From Volvox africanus (lineage: Eukaryota > Chlorophyta > Chlorophyceae > Chlamydomonadales > Volvocaceae): DNA of 64,000 nucleotides. Positions within the stretch are counted from its first letter, which is position 1, and the number at the start of each line of letters is the position of its first letter. Location: NCBI GenBank assembly GCA_030268105.1, contig BSDZ01000003.1, positions 2,728,001 to 2,792,000 on the forward strand, read 5' to 3'. Shown here piece after piece: positions 12,409-26,000 of the stretch. The translations under genes and the position numbers were made by a program. The notes below the pieces were generated by a model. It was not told the origin of the DNA. It searched no databases and saw only the letters and a list, made by a program, of their open reading frames with translations.

Positions 12409-12413
12409 TGTAA
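12409..12413 (+). terminator. Polyadenylation signal TGTAA
   Basis: TGTAA is the usual poly(A) signal in volvocine algae. It lies 76 bases after the TGA of the membrane-protein gene. Confidence 0.6.
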
Positions 12414-14044
12414 AGCGTACGCGGGCGGAACGTTTTCGATCACGGCTATGTATTGAAGGGGCCATTTAAGCAGCCCAGGCAAAGCGTCGCGACCTACATC
12501 GTACCCGAACCTGATCAGTGCAGCTATCCGTGCAGCAGCGGCGTTCAGGAAGGAATAGAAGAAACTTGCGGTTTCATTCGTTGGCCTCGAAATATGGAGC
12601 CATGTGTTGTAGACGCAACGGATTCAGAACGTTTCATACGATTCAGAACGTATCAGGACCCCTCACTTCCTCGCATCCGACCACCCTGTACCTCAGCCAA
12701 ACACATGCCACCATGACCACGCGCGGCCCAGCCTCATGCAGCGGTCCCGGCAACAGTGGCAGTAGAACGTCGATGTCTCCGCTGACAACTGCCCAATTGC
12801 ACTGGAAATAGCGACGTCAACGGCAGTAGCAACAACGGCAGTAGCAACACTAGCCTCCAGAATATCCGCAGTGGAAGCAGCAGCAGCAGCGTCAGTTATA
12901 ACGGTAGGCTTGGCTATTTGACATTCCGTCCCACGACGGCAGTCAGGACAGCAGCGGACGCTGTGCGAGTCCGGCGCTGTCCCAAGACCGATGCCAACCC
13001 CGCGGTTCCCTGGACTGCCCCAACGGCAGCTCGCCCTGCAGCCCCAATCGCACACTGCACGAACATGATGCCAGTTCACGATGCACCGTGCTTGACGCAT
13101 TCATTTACAGCAGTGCCCTTAAACCCTGCCCCGAATGGATACAGCCGCAACGTATCAACATCCAGGATCGTCCTCGGGACCCCCAAAGATAATTTACCAG
13201 TCACACGACCCCACGCAAAAAATGGCATTGATGCCTGGCCATTATGAGCAGCTACCCCCTGCGCATTGAGCCCCGGATATCCACGCACAAGTATGCAGGG
13301 AAACGTGAGTATTGCCGTCGCCTTCCTTTAAAATACTTCTCGGTCACGCTGGGCGATGGGCCTTCCATGCCTTGACAGTTGATGAACGCTTTCGGAAACG
13401 CCTAGCTAGAGTGCAAGGATGTGTGAAGAGGACAGTGCAACGAAGAATGTGTGAAGAGGACAATGGAACCTCCAGTGACGACTAAACGCTTTACTGAAAG
13501 TGGAAGCAATTGCTAAGCCTGCATTGCGACAAGAAACTGATATCGTGACTACGCGTCGCTGGGCGCCTGAGTTGATCCAGATCCGTGGGAAAGTACACAA
13601 GAATTAAGAAACAGCATTTCAACTACATATGTAGATCGAAGTCTTTTCATTCCAAAGAATTTAGAAACGGTGAGATACTTCAGACGGTCACAGAGTTTAC
13701 ATAAACAAGACTAATGGCGATTATTCTGCTTAATTATAGGAAATGAGTGGTTGCACGATTTTAAGTTTAATCACATGTGGCAATTGTAACCTGTGGTTGA
13801 AGCGCCGAATCCAAAATTACGCTGCAGTAAATATTTGCGACGTCTTTCCTGAATGAGCGACAGCTTCGACTGTGACTGTCGTTTAGCTGAGGACGGGAAT
13901 TTTTGGGGATGTCTTTTTGGGTCGCTGACTGATTGCCAATAACATACCATTATTGCCCCCCTCAGGGAGAGCGTTTGACCAACATTCCGTATGAGGTTTG
14001 GGGTGCTGTACAGAACAAGGACCCCTTAAGGTTACTTGATACTC
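12414..14044. other. Intergenic, no gene recognised
   Basis: There are no convincing exons. A 16-base direct repeat, ATGTGTGAAGAGGACA, occurs at 13419-13434 and 13447-13462. Around 12820-12890 there is a run of CAG/GCA-rich sequence. Part of the stretch from about 13600 on is fairly AT-rich and may hold the promoter of the gene starting at 14045. Confidence 0.55.
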
Positions 14045-15598
14045 ATGAATCCGGCTGCTGTCGGGCTTGGCGCCGTGGCGATGCAGAAGCCGCTGGCTTA
14101 TGCAAATGACCTCGCTGACCATGACGTGATTGAAGACGATTACGAAGTAGTCTTCGATCCCCAGGCACTCAAGCTGTCCTCGTCATGCTGTGATGCCGTG
14201 GATCCACCAAAAAGGCAGCTGGGTGGGAGTAAAAGCTTTAAGGTGCGCGAGACGTGATTTTCGGTGTTTGAGGGTACGAGGGCTTCGAGTTGCTTCCTCT
14301 GGCAAAGGCCCACACGCTGATCTGGCCCAAACCCAAACCCACAAGGATAAGCACACCCTTGGCGTGGATTAGGTCACGTTGTTCAGCGTGGTAATATGGA
14401 GGTATGTTGTAGTCATGATTAAGAATGCCTTGCCATGTATGCAATGCAGGACACTAGCATATTGGGCAGCGCTCCTCTAGCGGCAAAGCTGGCGCAGTCA
14501 ACATCAGCACCCACCCAGTCTCTGCTTGCACCACGGACTTCGGCACCTGACTGTCATGTTTACGCAAACGGAAATCCCGTTATATCGATCACACCTGTTT
14601 CGCGACCCAGTTCAGCCTCACTACGCGAACCCCGCACAAGCCCCTTAAATGGCAAGGTGGCTTCCACTGTACTAAATTCCAATTCGGTCCATGGTAGTAC
14701 GGCAGCCGATAATGACGTTGCATCGGCGAGACAGAATGATACAGAGGCCCAAATACAAGGGGACATGCATGGATGCGACCACAACAACTCCATGCAACCC
14801 AAAACCGCGTTGCTGCGTCGTTTAAGCAGCCTTAATTTGAGGTTGCGGCCGCCGTCCGCCAAGCAAGAGGTCGTTACAGGTGCTGCCTGTGCCGGCGCGT
14901 ATAGAGCTACAAAAGACGCAGATGGACAGGCCAGCCGCGCATCAGCTGAGCCATATGCTGCGGTCATGAGCTCTGCACTCCCTTGCGTGGACGTAGGGTC
15001 GGAGCGGCGTCTGCTATTGCGGAAGCTCAGGCCGTGCAACAGCGCGGCGCCCCTGCAGTCAATGAATGCAGTCAAAGTCGGCCCAGGACGGCTGCCTTCA
15101 AATGACGCACATGATTCCACCGCCCCTGCGAAGTATGCTGCCACCATGTCGCAGCCCAGCAGTCGAGGCTCAATAACAGCAGCCATAGCGACGACAACAC
15201 CCGCCTCGGATAGGCCGTCAACACCTTTGCGGCGGTTATCTCGGCTGATCTCAGGCTCTCTGAAGGTCCCGGGCTCCTTAGTGGCCCCGGCTGCTCTACC
15301 TGACCAGTGCAACTCAGATGGAGCAGGCGCTGGGAAGAGGCGACCAAGCAGCGCTGGCATCCGGGACCTCTTTAGTCGACCTTCGTCTACAAAGCAAAAA
15401 TCCGATGCAATGGTTTGCTCCCAACAGCCTTTGCCAATGGAGGCGTGGAAACAGCACCCGCAGCAACGACAAAGCGGTGATGAAGGGGATGAAGATCATC
15501 TTGTGCAGGAATGCAGGGCCGGAGACATCGTGGTACAGCAGTCCGGCGGTGTGCTGAAGCGCGCGGCAAACGCATTGGCTGCTGCATTGGGACGGTAA
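14045..15598 (+). CDS. Ser/Ala-rich low-complexity protein, two exons seen
   Basis: Exon 14045-14242 ends at a GTGCGC donor and joins in phase 0 to exon 14450-15598 (acceptor TGCAG), giving 448 residues. The first exon has an acidic patch (HDVIEDDYEVVFDP). The second is rich in Ser, Ala, Pro and Arg with repeated basic-Ser motifs (LLRRLSSL, PLRRLSRL, RKLR) that would suit phosphorylation by basophilic kinases. It ends in a short helical, basic tail (GGVLKRAANALAAALGR). There is no known domain, signal peptide or membrane segment, so it is probably a disordered cytosolic or nuclear protein. More 5' exons are possible. A TGTAA follows 48 bases after the stop. Confidence 0.65.
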
Positions 15599-15645
15599 AG
15601 CGTTTGCACTCCATGCCGTTGCCTTTGTTTACAGTTAGGATTGGT

Positions 15646-15650
15646 TGTAA
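15646..15650 (+). terminator. Polyadenylation signal TGTAA
   Basis: TGTAA lies 48 bases after the TAA of the Ser-rich protein gene. Confidence 0.55.
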
Positions 15651-16986
15651 AGCGCTGGTTTCCACGCCATGATGCGCGGCCTTTTGCCGTGTTGCTCTCG
15701 AGAGAACCCCTTGATTACACATCCGAGATGGCCAGGTATGTGTCGAGTTAACCGCGTCGTGCATTACAAGTATTGCACGCTCGAATGGTGAGGAATGCAC
15801 GACCACATTAGCCTGCGGCCGTAGTTGAGCGCGGCGCGGCCATAGTTGAGCGACTTGACTTGCCTAGACGGTGTAAATATTCTGTGGTGTGGCACCGGGA
15901 TTTGCAGGGTGCCTATTTCTCACGCTGGTGGTTGGGCAGTTTATAGTCAATCACACGGAGGACCTTCGTGAGGGTATGGCGTTCCATAATCGTTGTTGCA
16001 ATGGACTCGTAACGTACATAACTTCCATTGAAACGCAACGTTGGCAATGTCAGTTGCCTTTTCCGTGTGTTTTATACCGTTTTGAAAGCCATTATATGGC
16101 TCCAGGATTATGGACCATGTATTTCTTTGTCTTTGTGTTACACATATGTTGCATTTTGTCTCATTGCGAGGGTATGGAACTGGTTTTACTGTGTAATTAT
16201 TGTTGACTTGCATGAGATGCTCGTACGAAGCTACGAAGTGGCGGATCCCAACCGCCCAGGTTCGGTGGTGTACAAATTTGTGACGCTGAGTACATAGTAT
16301 GACAAGTATGACGAGACAAACTTTGTGACGCAGCAGGGACCCGGTGGACATCTTGAAGTCCAATTTTTTTCAGTTTCAGTTACTTGTACTTTGGGGTGTA
16401 CTTATCCTTAAAAATCCGTTACAATCTTTCGCTACCATGTTGCACACCTCCCTGTGCATGTGGATTCTATTCTATCCTATTCTATCTGTGGGGTTCTAGG
16501 TCCCAGGTCTCAAGCACTCTACCGACTGCCTAAGTCGACTTTATTTGGATGAGGTCGTTACTTTTCAAGGTTACAACATGCCTCAACTCTCTCATCCACC
16601 TGACTGGCCTGCCCCTACATAATATGTAACATATGCACCATGACATTTATTGCGACCTTCCCGCCGAAGATATTCATCTATCACACAGCACTCAACCCTC
16701 GGAAAGCAGCAAGACACCCAACCTGCAGCAAGGCCTCTGTAAAGGCCTTCGAGTTCCAACTTCCAATACGGCAGCTTCTGAGAGAAAACTTGTGAGCGAA
16801 GGGACAGGCTCGTTCATTCGAGTGTTGTCAAACAATCAAGGTTGCTATGCTGTATCAAAACGCTTGATTCAGCACCTTCACCGCATGAACTCCGTCCTAG
16901 CTAGCGTCTGATGCCTTGTCGTCGGCGCTACGATGCTCAAGCATAAGAATATCCAAAACCTTATCCGGGCCTTATTTACCGCTGCC
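15651..16986. other. Intergenic between two convergent genes
   Basis: The Ser-rich gene on the left and tatB on the right point towards each other. No coding region is recognised here. A short pyrimidine-rich repeat (TATTCTATCC) occurs near 16466-16490. The part from about 15950 to 16440 is more AT-rich than its surroundings, but I found no bacterial or transposon protein in it. Confidence 0.5.
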
Positions 16987-16991
16987 TTACA
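16987..16991 (-). terminator. Polyadenylation signal TGTAA (tatB)
   Basis: On the minus strand TGTAA starts 19 bases after the TAG of tatB. Confidence 0.6.
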
Positions 16992-17009
16992 AAGCGCTTA
17001 TCCCCACAG

Positions 17010-19008
17010 CTACAGCCGCTTGTCTCCCCCAGCAGCCGCTGCCCGCCGGCGAGCTAGCTCAGCTTCCAGCTCTTCCATACTCATGATGGAAATATCCTGC
17101 GGGGTAATGCAGATTCCATGACCACTAACCCCGATGAACAACGTATGGTAAGAGGTCCGCGATGAACCACTATTCCCATTATTCCTTGTTGAGTGTAACC
17201 GGTAATGCTTCCTGGTATCTGCTAAATACCTTCCAAGCCGGGATCTAAATTCTTCCCTGCTACACACAGTGCTACGCCCCATGACGCCGTGCCAGGCCAC
17301 CCTGCTGCGACCCCATGGTTAACCCCACTGTCAACTGTTACGCGAAAGAAGGGCACCGTCGAGCCTCACCTTGACGGGTGCGGCTGCAGCGGCAGTGGAA
17401 GGAGGCGCAGGAGCGGTGGTAGTGGTGTTGGAGGCTGAGGTGACAGGGCTCGCTGCTGCGGTAGCAATCGCCGCCGTGCCGGCAACATCTGGCGTGCCTC
17501 CAGCTGCTGCAGCTCCCCATGCCATCTGCGCCGAGGCAGCGCGCTTGGCCTCGATTTCGGGGTCAATTACCTTGGCCATCGTATCTGATAGGGGTCCGAT
17601 GGGTCCTGGAGTATGCGCAGAGGTTCGAGATATTGTTAAACGAAGCCATGCCTCACGAACCATTTGTTACGTGTTAAAGTATGTCGCGATGCAAATGCGT
17701 CGTTTGCACTTCCAGAGCTGCTTGTACACTAACATGAAGACTTTGGTTATGCAGGAGCGCTTCGGAGATGGAGTCTGAAATGGTTTGTTACCGGCGTGCA
17801 ATAACTGCATAACACTACAACCTACCACACACTTCTTCCGGACTCTTCGTTCTGCATGGATTTACCTTGATTGCTAACTGCCTTTCCTGTATTTGCTTTT
17901 TCACATACATAACGCCCGCTACAGATGTTACCCGTCTTCCTCAGGTAAACACGGATGGGAGGCCGGTGTGCGCACCATGCCAATAGTTGACACGCCTTCG
18001 CAGGGCTCCCTTCCGGAAATGTTGAGTGGGGCCCCATCGCCGGTGAATCGGCTAGTGATCGCGACAAACTAAATTTGAACAGGAACCGTGAAAATAGTAT
18101 GCCCTCTCAAAACCCTTCTCAAAGGCAGCATCGCTATGCTGGAGTCCATGCTTTCCCAATCCAACACGCACAGGCCGCACATACCATCCGGTATGTCCGG
18201 CTCCGCCATAGTGGGCCGAACCATGGGCCGCGCTGCCTCACGTATTTCCTCAATGCCCAGCTCCTTTTCCAGAGTGCCTTTGAGCTCCTGTGATACCTGT
18301 ACCACCTCCTTGATGGTTGGCTTGAATGCGCGCAGCGTGGAACCCACGCTGCGTGCGGCCTGTGGTAAGGGAAAAGGATGATTTACTGGCAAGTTGGTGC
18401 CACTCGCATCAATAACCCCCCTCACAATGCTAATAATAGTATCGCCATACACAAGCTTCACGTACTGCTGGAAGTACGATACTGGCAGAATTAGTCGATT
18501 AGCCCAGGCAATACCCTTTCCACCAACCTTTTCAGCGGGGACTCACCTCAGCAAGACCCTTTGGTCCAAAGACCACTAGGGCCACGACGGCAACCAGGAT
18601 AGCCTCCGGCGCTCCAACGCCAAGAAACGACATTTGCACGGGCTGTAACAGAGAAAAAGCGTGCCGATTTTAAAACCCTTATATTTGGGCCCATCCATAT
18701 CACTGGGAGGGGAAAACTGCAGTCCAGTCGCACGCACCTTTCGGACAGCGGCGGATCCTTGAGGATTCATCACAATCCGACCTGCGCAAATTCCACCTTG
18801 ATCGTTCTTGTAATATCTTAGTTTGCATAAAAATCTGGCGCGTCGCACCCTTAGCCGGCAGCAGCAGCTTGACGCCAATATAACTACTGAGCTGGTTTGG
18901 ATGAAATCTTGACAATTGACGTAATAATTGATAGTTTGCATTCGTCTTCAATTTTTGGGAAGCGATCGCTGGGTGACTTAATGAAGGACATCGGAGAGCG
19001 CTAGACAT
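17010..19008 (-). CDS. HCF106: Chloroplast Tat translocase subunit HCF106/TatB
   Basis: This is a thylakoid subunit of the delta-pH (Tat) pathway, which moves folded proteins into the lumen. The exons (minus strand) are 19008-18849, 18781-18738, 18642-18547, 18359-18185, 17584-17370 and 17096-17010; they join in frame to 258 residues. The first two carry a basic, Ser-rich transit peptide and are tentative, because the 67-base intron between them is chosen only by frame. Exon 3 encodes the membrane anchor with the family's SFLGVGAPEA start and the FGPKGLAE hinge. Exon 4 gives the amphipathic helix (AARSVGSTLRAFKPTIKEV) and the long following helix (TLEKELGIEE) that is typical of HCF106 and absent from the shorter TatA/Tha4. 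The C-terminal part is Ala/Thr/Pro-rich and ends in a charged helix (MEELEAELARRR). Confidence 0.92.
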
Positions 19009-20024
19009 TTTCCTGAGTCGGGATTGCGGTATAAATTTAGATTACATTAAAGATACGAATGCCCGAGTGCATCACTTTGATGCCTCCCTCGCCCATTTGG
19101 GTCAGCAAGATGGAAGTAGAGCCGTACATGCAATGCAAAATCTTCTCGGTGTCATACGCCTTTAATATACGCATGCAATCACATTTCGTCTGTATAGTTA
19201 TTTGAACATTTATGCCTGAATGGCTCATGATGTAGCTCGGGTTGTACAAGCAACGGAGTCAGGAAAGGAGGCAGCAGATACTTTAGTAGTGCCTGAGTAA
19301 GATAATCTTCTTTGCATCCACCAGTTTCAATTTTTTTACATTCTAACTGGCTCCCGGGTTTGTCTTCAGGGCCCCTAAATGGAGCAAGCTCATCATTTGC
19401 GGTGATGATAAGGAACCATATAAATTTAGATGGTCAGATGCGGGAAGGCACGGAGTTTTAGTTTTGCGACGATGGGTCTTCTTGCAACACTTATCGAAGG
19501 CGGGCCACGGACAAGGTATCTGGTAGAAAGCAATTCCTTGCATGGCATCATGGTTTAGGGCTGGAACGCCAGTCGGGAGTGTGTGTGTTTGTGTGTGTGT
19601 GTGTGTTTAACAGCGGCATATGCCGCGGCTTGAGCTTGGGGGCCGTCGCAGCGCATGAGTTGAATAGGAATCATCAAACCAGTCTCCTGGCAAAAAGGTT
19701 TGGGCGTGATCCCTTCTTTGCTCCTAGGCGCGTCTCCAAGCTCAGTATCGCCGTACAGCGGGCCTGCGCGGTGCGTATCCCTAGTACAGGTTAGTTTCGT
19801 CGGGTCTATCGGATCCTCTTGGAACTGTGGAAAATGGGATCCCAGTTTGATTGGGTGCGGGTTAAGTGCAGGGAATGCCAATCCATGCAAGTATGCCACG
19901 ACGTTCGGATATCTTGGGGAAGCAGCAATGATAACCAGTCGTGGTGGGCGGGAGAGGGTTTCTGCATCCGTTACCGTTTCCTTCCAACAATCCAACGAGG
20001 CCTTGCGTGGTGCTGGTGCTCCAG
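19009..20024. other. Intergenic between tatB and the next gene
   Basis: This should hold the divergent promoters of tatB (minus) and the large gene beginning near 20025 (plus). No motif stands out except a GT microsatellite. Early exons of the large gene may start here, for instance near 19819, but I could not prove any. Confidence 0.45.
19578..19606. repeat. (GT)n microsatellite
   Basis: This is an interrupted run of GT dinucleotides, of the form (GT)5-TT-(GT)8, upstream of tatB. Confidence 0.9.
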
Positions 20025-23000
20025 GATGGCCCGGACTGCGGCTACCTTGCGAGGGCTGCCGCTGCGTTTCAGGAGGCCGCGTTGACGGAGTTACAGCGGG
20101 TGGCTCTGCGGGAGCTGCAAGATTGCGGTAGGGAAGAACAACCGATTTTGGTTGGATTTTTTCGAGGATTTCTCATTCGGGATCCGTGGTGTTGACTGCT
20201 TACGCCCACGGTTTCGCCGAAGCTCATGTCCATAGCCGCCAACAAGCTTTCAAATCGACAACTTGCCCATTCACTCACGCAGCCGCAGTTATGGAGCCTC
20301 TTGACCAGCCTGGAGTCGTGGGCGACGGCTCCATGACGTTGGCCGTCCTCCACATGTGGCGCCGGTGTCCAATGTGGCTATCACTCCAGCGGGCGCCTGC
20401 AGACCTTATGGGTGAGGGTCACCACTGCAGAATTGGATGGCTATACTTGCAATGCTTGTGGATGAATATGCCGCACACTGAGTGGGCGCGCTTGGGCAAT
20501 GGTCCCTGTTTGTCGAATGACTTCCTGGAGCCGGGTGTGGTACCTCCATCGTCTTTTCCCAACTCCCCGCCATCCGGAAGCGGGTTCGTCCTTGCCGCTC
20601 ACCTTGTCCTTTGGCACGAATCCAGTCTGGGCCGCTACATGCATTCGTTCATTCGTAGATTCCTCCGTCACCGTCGGGCATTTCACTGTTTTGGGCGTTG
20701 TGAGATGTGTGACGATATTAAGCATCCTGGGGCGGATGCATCTCGTTGCGGCTCAGGTGACCTGAATGACGCGCTGGTGGGGGAGCTGGCTCAGGGTTCC
20801 CGTGCGGCGTTGCACAACGTGATGGCGGCCCTGATAGACGGCTGGCGGTTGGGGCTGGCGCAGCTGGGTGATCAGCTCGCCAGGCGAGTGGAGCAGGGTG
20901 CCGACCATGTGCTAGGCCAACGCGAAGACGTGTCTGTAGCGGGTGGGCCGGGCTCGGAGAAGCGGGCGGAGAATGGCATCGTCAAGTGGTTGCTTTGGTG
21001 GCGACTGTACCTGTGGCTGCATCGACAAATGGAGGTGAGGGAGCAGCGGCGGGTGTCAAAAAGACAGAGGCGGGCATTTTAACTCATCAGGGTGACTCCG
21101 GAGCCGTTGTGTCATTTTGGGAATTGGCGACCATGGCTTGTTGTACACGTCACATACGGTTGGGGGTGCCTGTACCAGCATTGTAGGCATGCCATACCCG
21201 AGACAAAAAGGGTGGGGAACGGAGAGCTGGCTTTCCAGAAAGGCTGGGGAGCCTTGGAAAGGCCCCGGGGTCGACCTCCGGCCGCTGGAGTGGGATGCAT
21301 TGCTTGGGCCTCCGGGGCAGACCATACACTGAACGGGTAAGGGATATTAATGATGCATCAAAATGAACACAACGCAAGGAAACATTCTTAGCGGATGGAA
21401 CGCACGCAACAGGTGTCGTAATGTTGTATGCTACGTCTGTGACGGCGAGACGGGGGAGCAACTGAGGGGCACAGGAAAGCTGTTTCCACAACAGGAGGGC
21501 TGCTACATGCCGCTGACGCTTACCCAGCAACCCCCTTTTGGGTTCACTCATATGTTGTGATCGTCAGGTCTGGGCGAAGAGCCAACGCGGTGCACCGTTG
21601 CTGGACCCACACCTGTGCAGCGACAGTAACGCGGACATTGATGCCAAGCAGGAGGGAAGGCTCTCAGCTCGCCATGTTGACCGCTGGCCAGCTCACGGCA
21701 AAAGTTGTCATCATCCCCCCGTGCCTCCTAGCTCTTTAGCTGCGGCATGTGTCGACGGTGCTTCTGGCGGGAAAACCCATGGGCACGCGGGCAGGCATCA
21801 TCCAGCTGTTTATGCCGGTGATGAAGCTATGCCATCGGGCGCGGTCCCGCAGCCGCCACCTGCTTTACTGGCTAGCTTCTTGTCGGCGTATGCACGGAGG
21901 GTGGCGAAGGCAACGCTTGAATTATCTGACACGGTTGGTGTATGTGCGACAAGGGTTGCTGGGCCACCAAACCGAATGACCCAAAACTTCGGTCGGTCAA
22001 GGACCTCCCCTGTTGTGGCTTCAATGAAGTGAAATGCTTAGGGTGATGGCACCGAGCCTCAGCCTTTCCAATCCGTGTCATGTTGAAGGCACATGACAGC
22101 CAGTGCGGGTATTGCGACTCGCAGGGAAATGGACAGGCGCTGGGGGCGTGGATGTCGCCCTGGACATAAGGCTGCGCCATTATGCAGTATGAATGCGGTA
22201 TGGCTAGTCGTGGACATTCTCATCGTTGGCCTGCCCGTTTATTCCTCACCCAGGCAGTGGGCGCTCCCCGTAATCCGCTTGCCCCGCGATGCCCCAGCCG
22301 GACGTCTGCGAATGGGTCATTGTCAGGGGGCCGCCAACAGCTCCGGTGGGCCTGCCTCCAGATGTTGAGGCAGCTGGGGGAAGTCCTCGCTGACGACTTG
22401 TCCGAAGAAGATGTCGTGTGTCGCATCCAGCAGGTGCGAGTTCGGGTGTTGGGTATTGCGGAAGCGTTGCCTAGCTGCATCGCTGCCATTTACAGAATGA
22501 TGCACGTCCGGTAGATTGGTTGATCAGTAGATCGGTTATTCGGTAGGTTGGTTGATCGGTAGATCGGTTGGCTCGATCCCGGGGCTCTTCGCTGTCCAAG
22601 CTTGCCCCTATTGAAAGATCGGAAGAAAGGTGCAAATTTTAAGACGGGCCGAGCTAGCACATCAGGTGGCACCGCATTTCAGTCAAATTGTTAAATACGT
22701 CAAAGTGGAGCTCCTAAAGAGACCCATATTCGCGTTTCTACTTCGTAATTAGAAATGATGGTTGCTCACATGATCTTCTGCCTCCCACCGTGATGTGCGA
22801 TAAATACCCGTGCAGTTGACTGTTACAAGAGGAGACAGCAACCTGACAGGCTCACACAAAGTCGCTCCTGCGTTTTCAGCCGCTTCCGCACTGCTGAGCC
22901 GGCCAGACAGGGCCACCCTGTCGGCGTCTGACCGGGGGGATTCCTGGCTGAACGCGCCATCTCGGCCCACCAGCCTCCTCAGCTCCGAGCCTTCGCGCAA

Positions 23001-26000
23001 GAGCGCACTGGATGCTGTGGCCCTGGCACCTGTGCCCTCACGCAACGGCCCTGTTGTAGGCGCGCACGGCGGAGCTGCTGAATTACCAGACACAGCAGCG
23101 GTGTTGCCCGTGGACGTGCTTTCAGAGCTGCGGCCGGAGCGTATCTTGCGGTTGAGCAACAGCCCCGGCCTGCTGTCGCTGCAGCTACAGCTGACGCAGT
23201 CACTGAGGTAAAGCTCGTAATGCCCAGGGAGGGCCAAAGGGGGCCTGGTTAAGACTGTTACTTTTTACGGGCTAACTAGCTCCGGTGCCTATGGGGTTGC
23301 CTGCTGTTGCCCGAGCCATGCATGCTGGTCTGATTAAGCGGGTGGCGGCGAGCGATCTGGTGTTCGGTACTCCGCCGCCTGATATGCCCCTTATTGCGTT
23401 GTGCTCAAAGGTCGTCCGTTGGCGAGGTGTTACCTGGTCCCAACCGCCCAAGCGCTGCGACGGAAGATAAGTCGGCAAGGCACGCGCGCCGGGCTGCGCT
23501 GTTGCAGGGCGTCTGCTGGTCCCTTCATCAGATACACCGCCAATTGGAGAAAGTCTACTGCGTGTGCTGCCTCTCGGGCCTAACGGCGGAGGAGATGGCG
23601 TCGCTGTGCGACAGGTGGGGACATTTATGGGCCGTGACGAAAAGCCGAAAGGAAGGTGCTGCATGAGGTTTCGTTTCCCACTCTTTGTGCCCTGGCATGA
23701 TTCCTGGCTAAACCGGCCTGTTCTTGCGCCCACCCTCCGCATTCCTGGCCACAGGGAATTCCAGGGGCTGGTTGGGTCCCGCTGCGCCCCAGTCTTGAGT
23801 CCCTGCTGTGACCTCCAGCGCCTACCGGTTGAACCAGTAAGCTCGCGTGTCGAGGCTGTGAGCACCGCTGTCGGTGCCGCGGCCTTGGCTGCGGTGAGTG
23901 CCCGGCCTTTGCCAACGGCCGACAGTACATGGGCCTTGCGGGCGGCCGCTTTCACGCATGCAGACGCCTGGGTGGCGGCACGGCCAACCAAAAAGTGCAG
24001 CGGCAGCAGGAGCGGGGATTGCCATCGTGGCGCGGATTCAGGTGGAGCCGCGGCCCCTGCGTGCGTAGGGACGGCTTCGGTGACTACCGTGAAGGGCAGG
24101 ATTACCGAGGCGTCGGGAATCAACGCGACGTGGGCCTGCGAAGTAGAGCGTCTGACATCGGCACTACTGGCCGGCGGTCTCCACCGGAAATGCGGGTCAC
24201 GCGACTTGGTGGCAGAGGCCACCAGTGCGTGTGCGTCGGCAGCAATTGCAGAGGGCGGCGTGAATCATGCTAGTGGCGATGGCGGGGTGTACAGTCAATG
24301 TGACCACGCTTCGGCTGGGCTGATTCGGGGAGCACTGCTTCTTTACGCTGGCCTAGTGCGCCTGCTGGGCACATTGCTTGGCGCAGCACCCACCATCAAC
24401 CCACGCGGCATGCCTCTTTACCGGTGGGCCAAGCCTGACCCGACGGACGTGGTAGCAGAAGCAGCAGCAAGGGCATCGGTAGCGGACTGTGCTGCGGATA
24501 CACCTGCAACTGTTACAGATGCATCATACACGAGCAGCGCCTCGGCCGCCTTAACCCAACCGATCACCAGTGGATATCTGCACAACGGCGCATTGGAACT
24601 CCACCAAGGCCACCACTTGGGCTCGTCTACAGCCCGGTCATTACTGTTCCACATGGCCGTATCGGCCTGCACCGTCATGGCAAATCGCCTCGTGCACGTT
24701 ACTAAGACGCATGCCCCCGGTTCAGGCGCGAACCTGCGGCCGTTGTGTGTGGCGCACAGCGATACTGCTACGCTTTGGTCGGCGGCCCACGCGCTACTAG
24801 CCTTGGTGACCTTCGCAGCTGTGGGTTCCTCGCAGGTGGGAAACCCACCTCCTAGGTTCTGGCGTTGCCGACGGACCCCGTTTGGCGGGGCGTCCCAGAG
24901 CTTGCCACGAGGCGAAACGGTGCCTCGTGAGGTGGGCGAGCACAGCAGCAGCATGTCGGGTGCGGTAATGGACCCGCATACCTTTCCGTCATGCAGTATG
25001 GAGTCGGCGCTGGCTGCTGCCGGGACTGGGGCCCAGGGTGCGCAAGGGTCGGCGCGACGGCCGTCCCGGAAACTGAACTGGCGTCGATCGCTACGGCGCA
25101 TCATGCCGTATCGCACTGAACGGTCTTCTAGTCATGACAGCTCGCAGAGTCTCTTGAGGGACAGGTCCGCATCTGGACAGGGAGCAGATCTGGGCCAGCC
25201 TATCGCAGGGACGCAGAGGAAGTCCGTCCGTCGCGCGTGCTGGGCCGGTGAGCCAATCGAACCTGTGCCTCTGCCAGCCCCTGCGCCGCTGTGCAGCATC
25301 GCCGCTCCACATCTGGAGGCAGCTGAGGCGGCACATGCCCGGGCTAAGACTGCACCCTTGCTGCGGCGATGGCCGTTCAGTGAAACAACTCCGGCTGCGG
25401 TACACGGCCCCAATGTCGCCGTCGGTGGGGGGAGCATGTGCTCGGGCCTGGCTGACACACGGAATCACTGGAAGAAGCCCGATGGAAGCAGCGGCGGGTC
25501 TGGTAACACTTGCATCGTTGGTATGGGCAGTAGTCATACGAAGCTGGGCGGTAGTAAGCGGTCTCAAGGAGGCTCTGGAATGCGGCAGCAGCAGCGACTC
25601 GCTGGTCAGGGGCTGCTGGTGCTCAGCGATGCGGAGCTTGGTCTAATGCAGGTCTTGCACGAGGCGTGTGGGCAGCTGCGCGCAGCTACAATGCGCGCAG
25701 GGGACCTGGTAGCGGCGGAGATGGGTCAGAGAGCCGCAGTGATCTGCCGCAGCAGCGCCGGTAGTTATGATTCACAGGTCCTTCCGTCGGCCGCACAACA
25801 GGTTATAGCCAGCTTACTTAAGCCCTTGCGGGAGGCACTGGAGGGTCTGCACCCAGTGAGCCAGTCCGAGCTGCTAACAAGGGGCTTCTCTGCAGTTGTA
25901 CAGGCGCTGCGGCAACATTATCTTGGCGGCATTCGTGGCGGTGGCAGGGACAAGCGGAATGAGTCCGGTTTAGCGGGGCAGGAGCTGGGGAAGGGCCTGA

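Noticed and set aside
16633..16911. 92-codon plus-strand frame after tatB
   Set aside because: No domain, no splice context, and it lies in the 3' flank between convergent genes.
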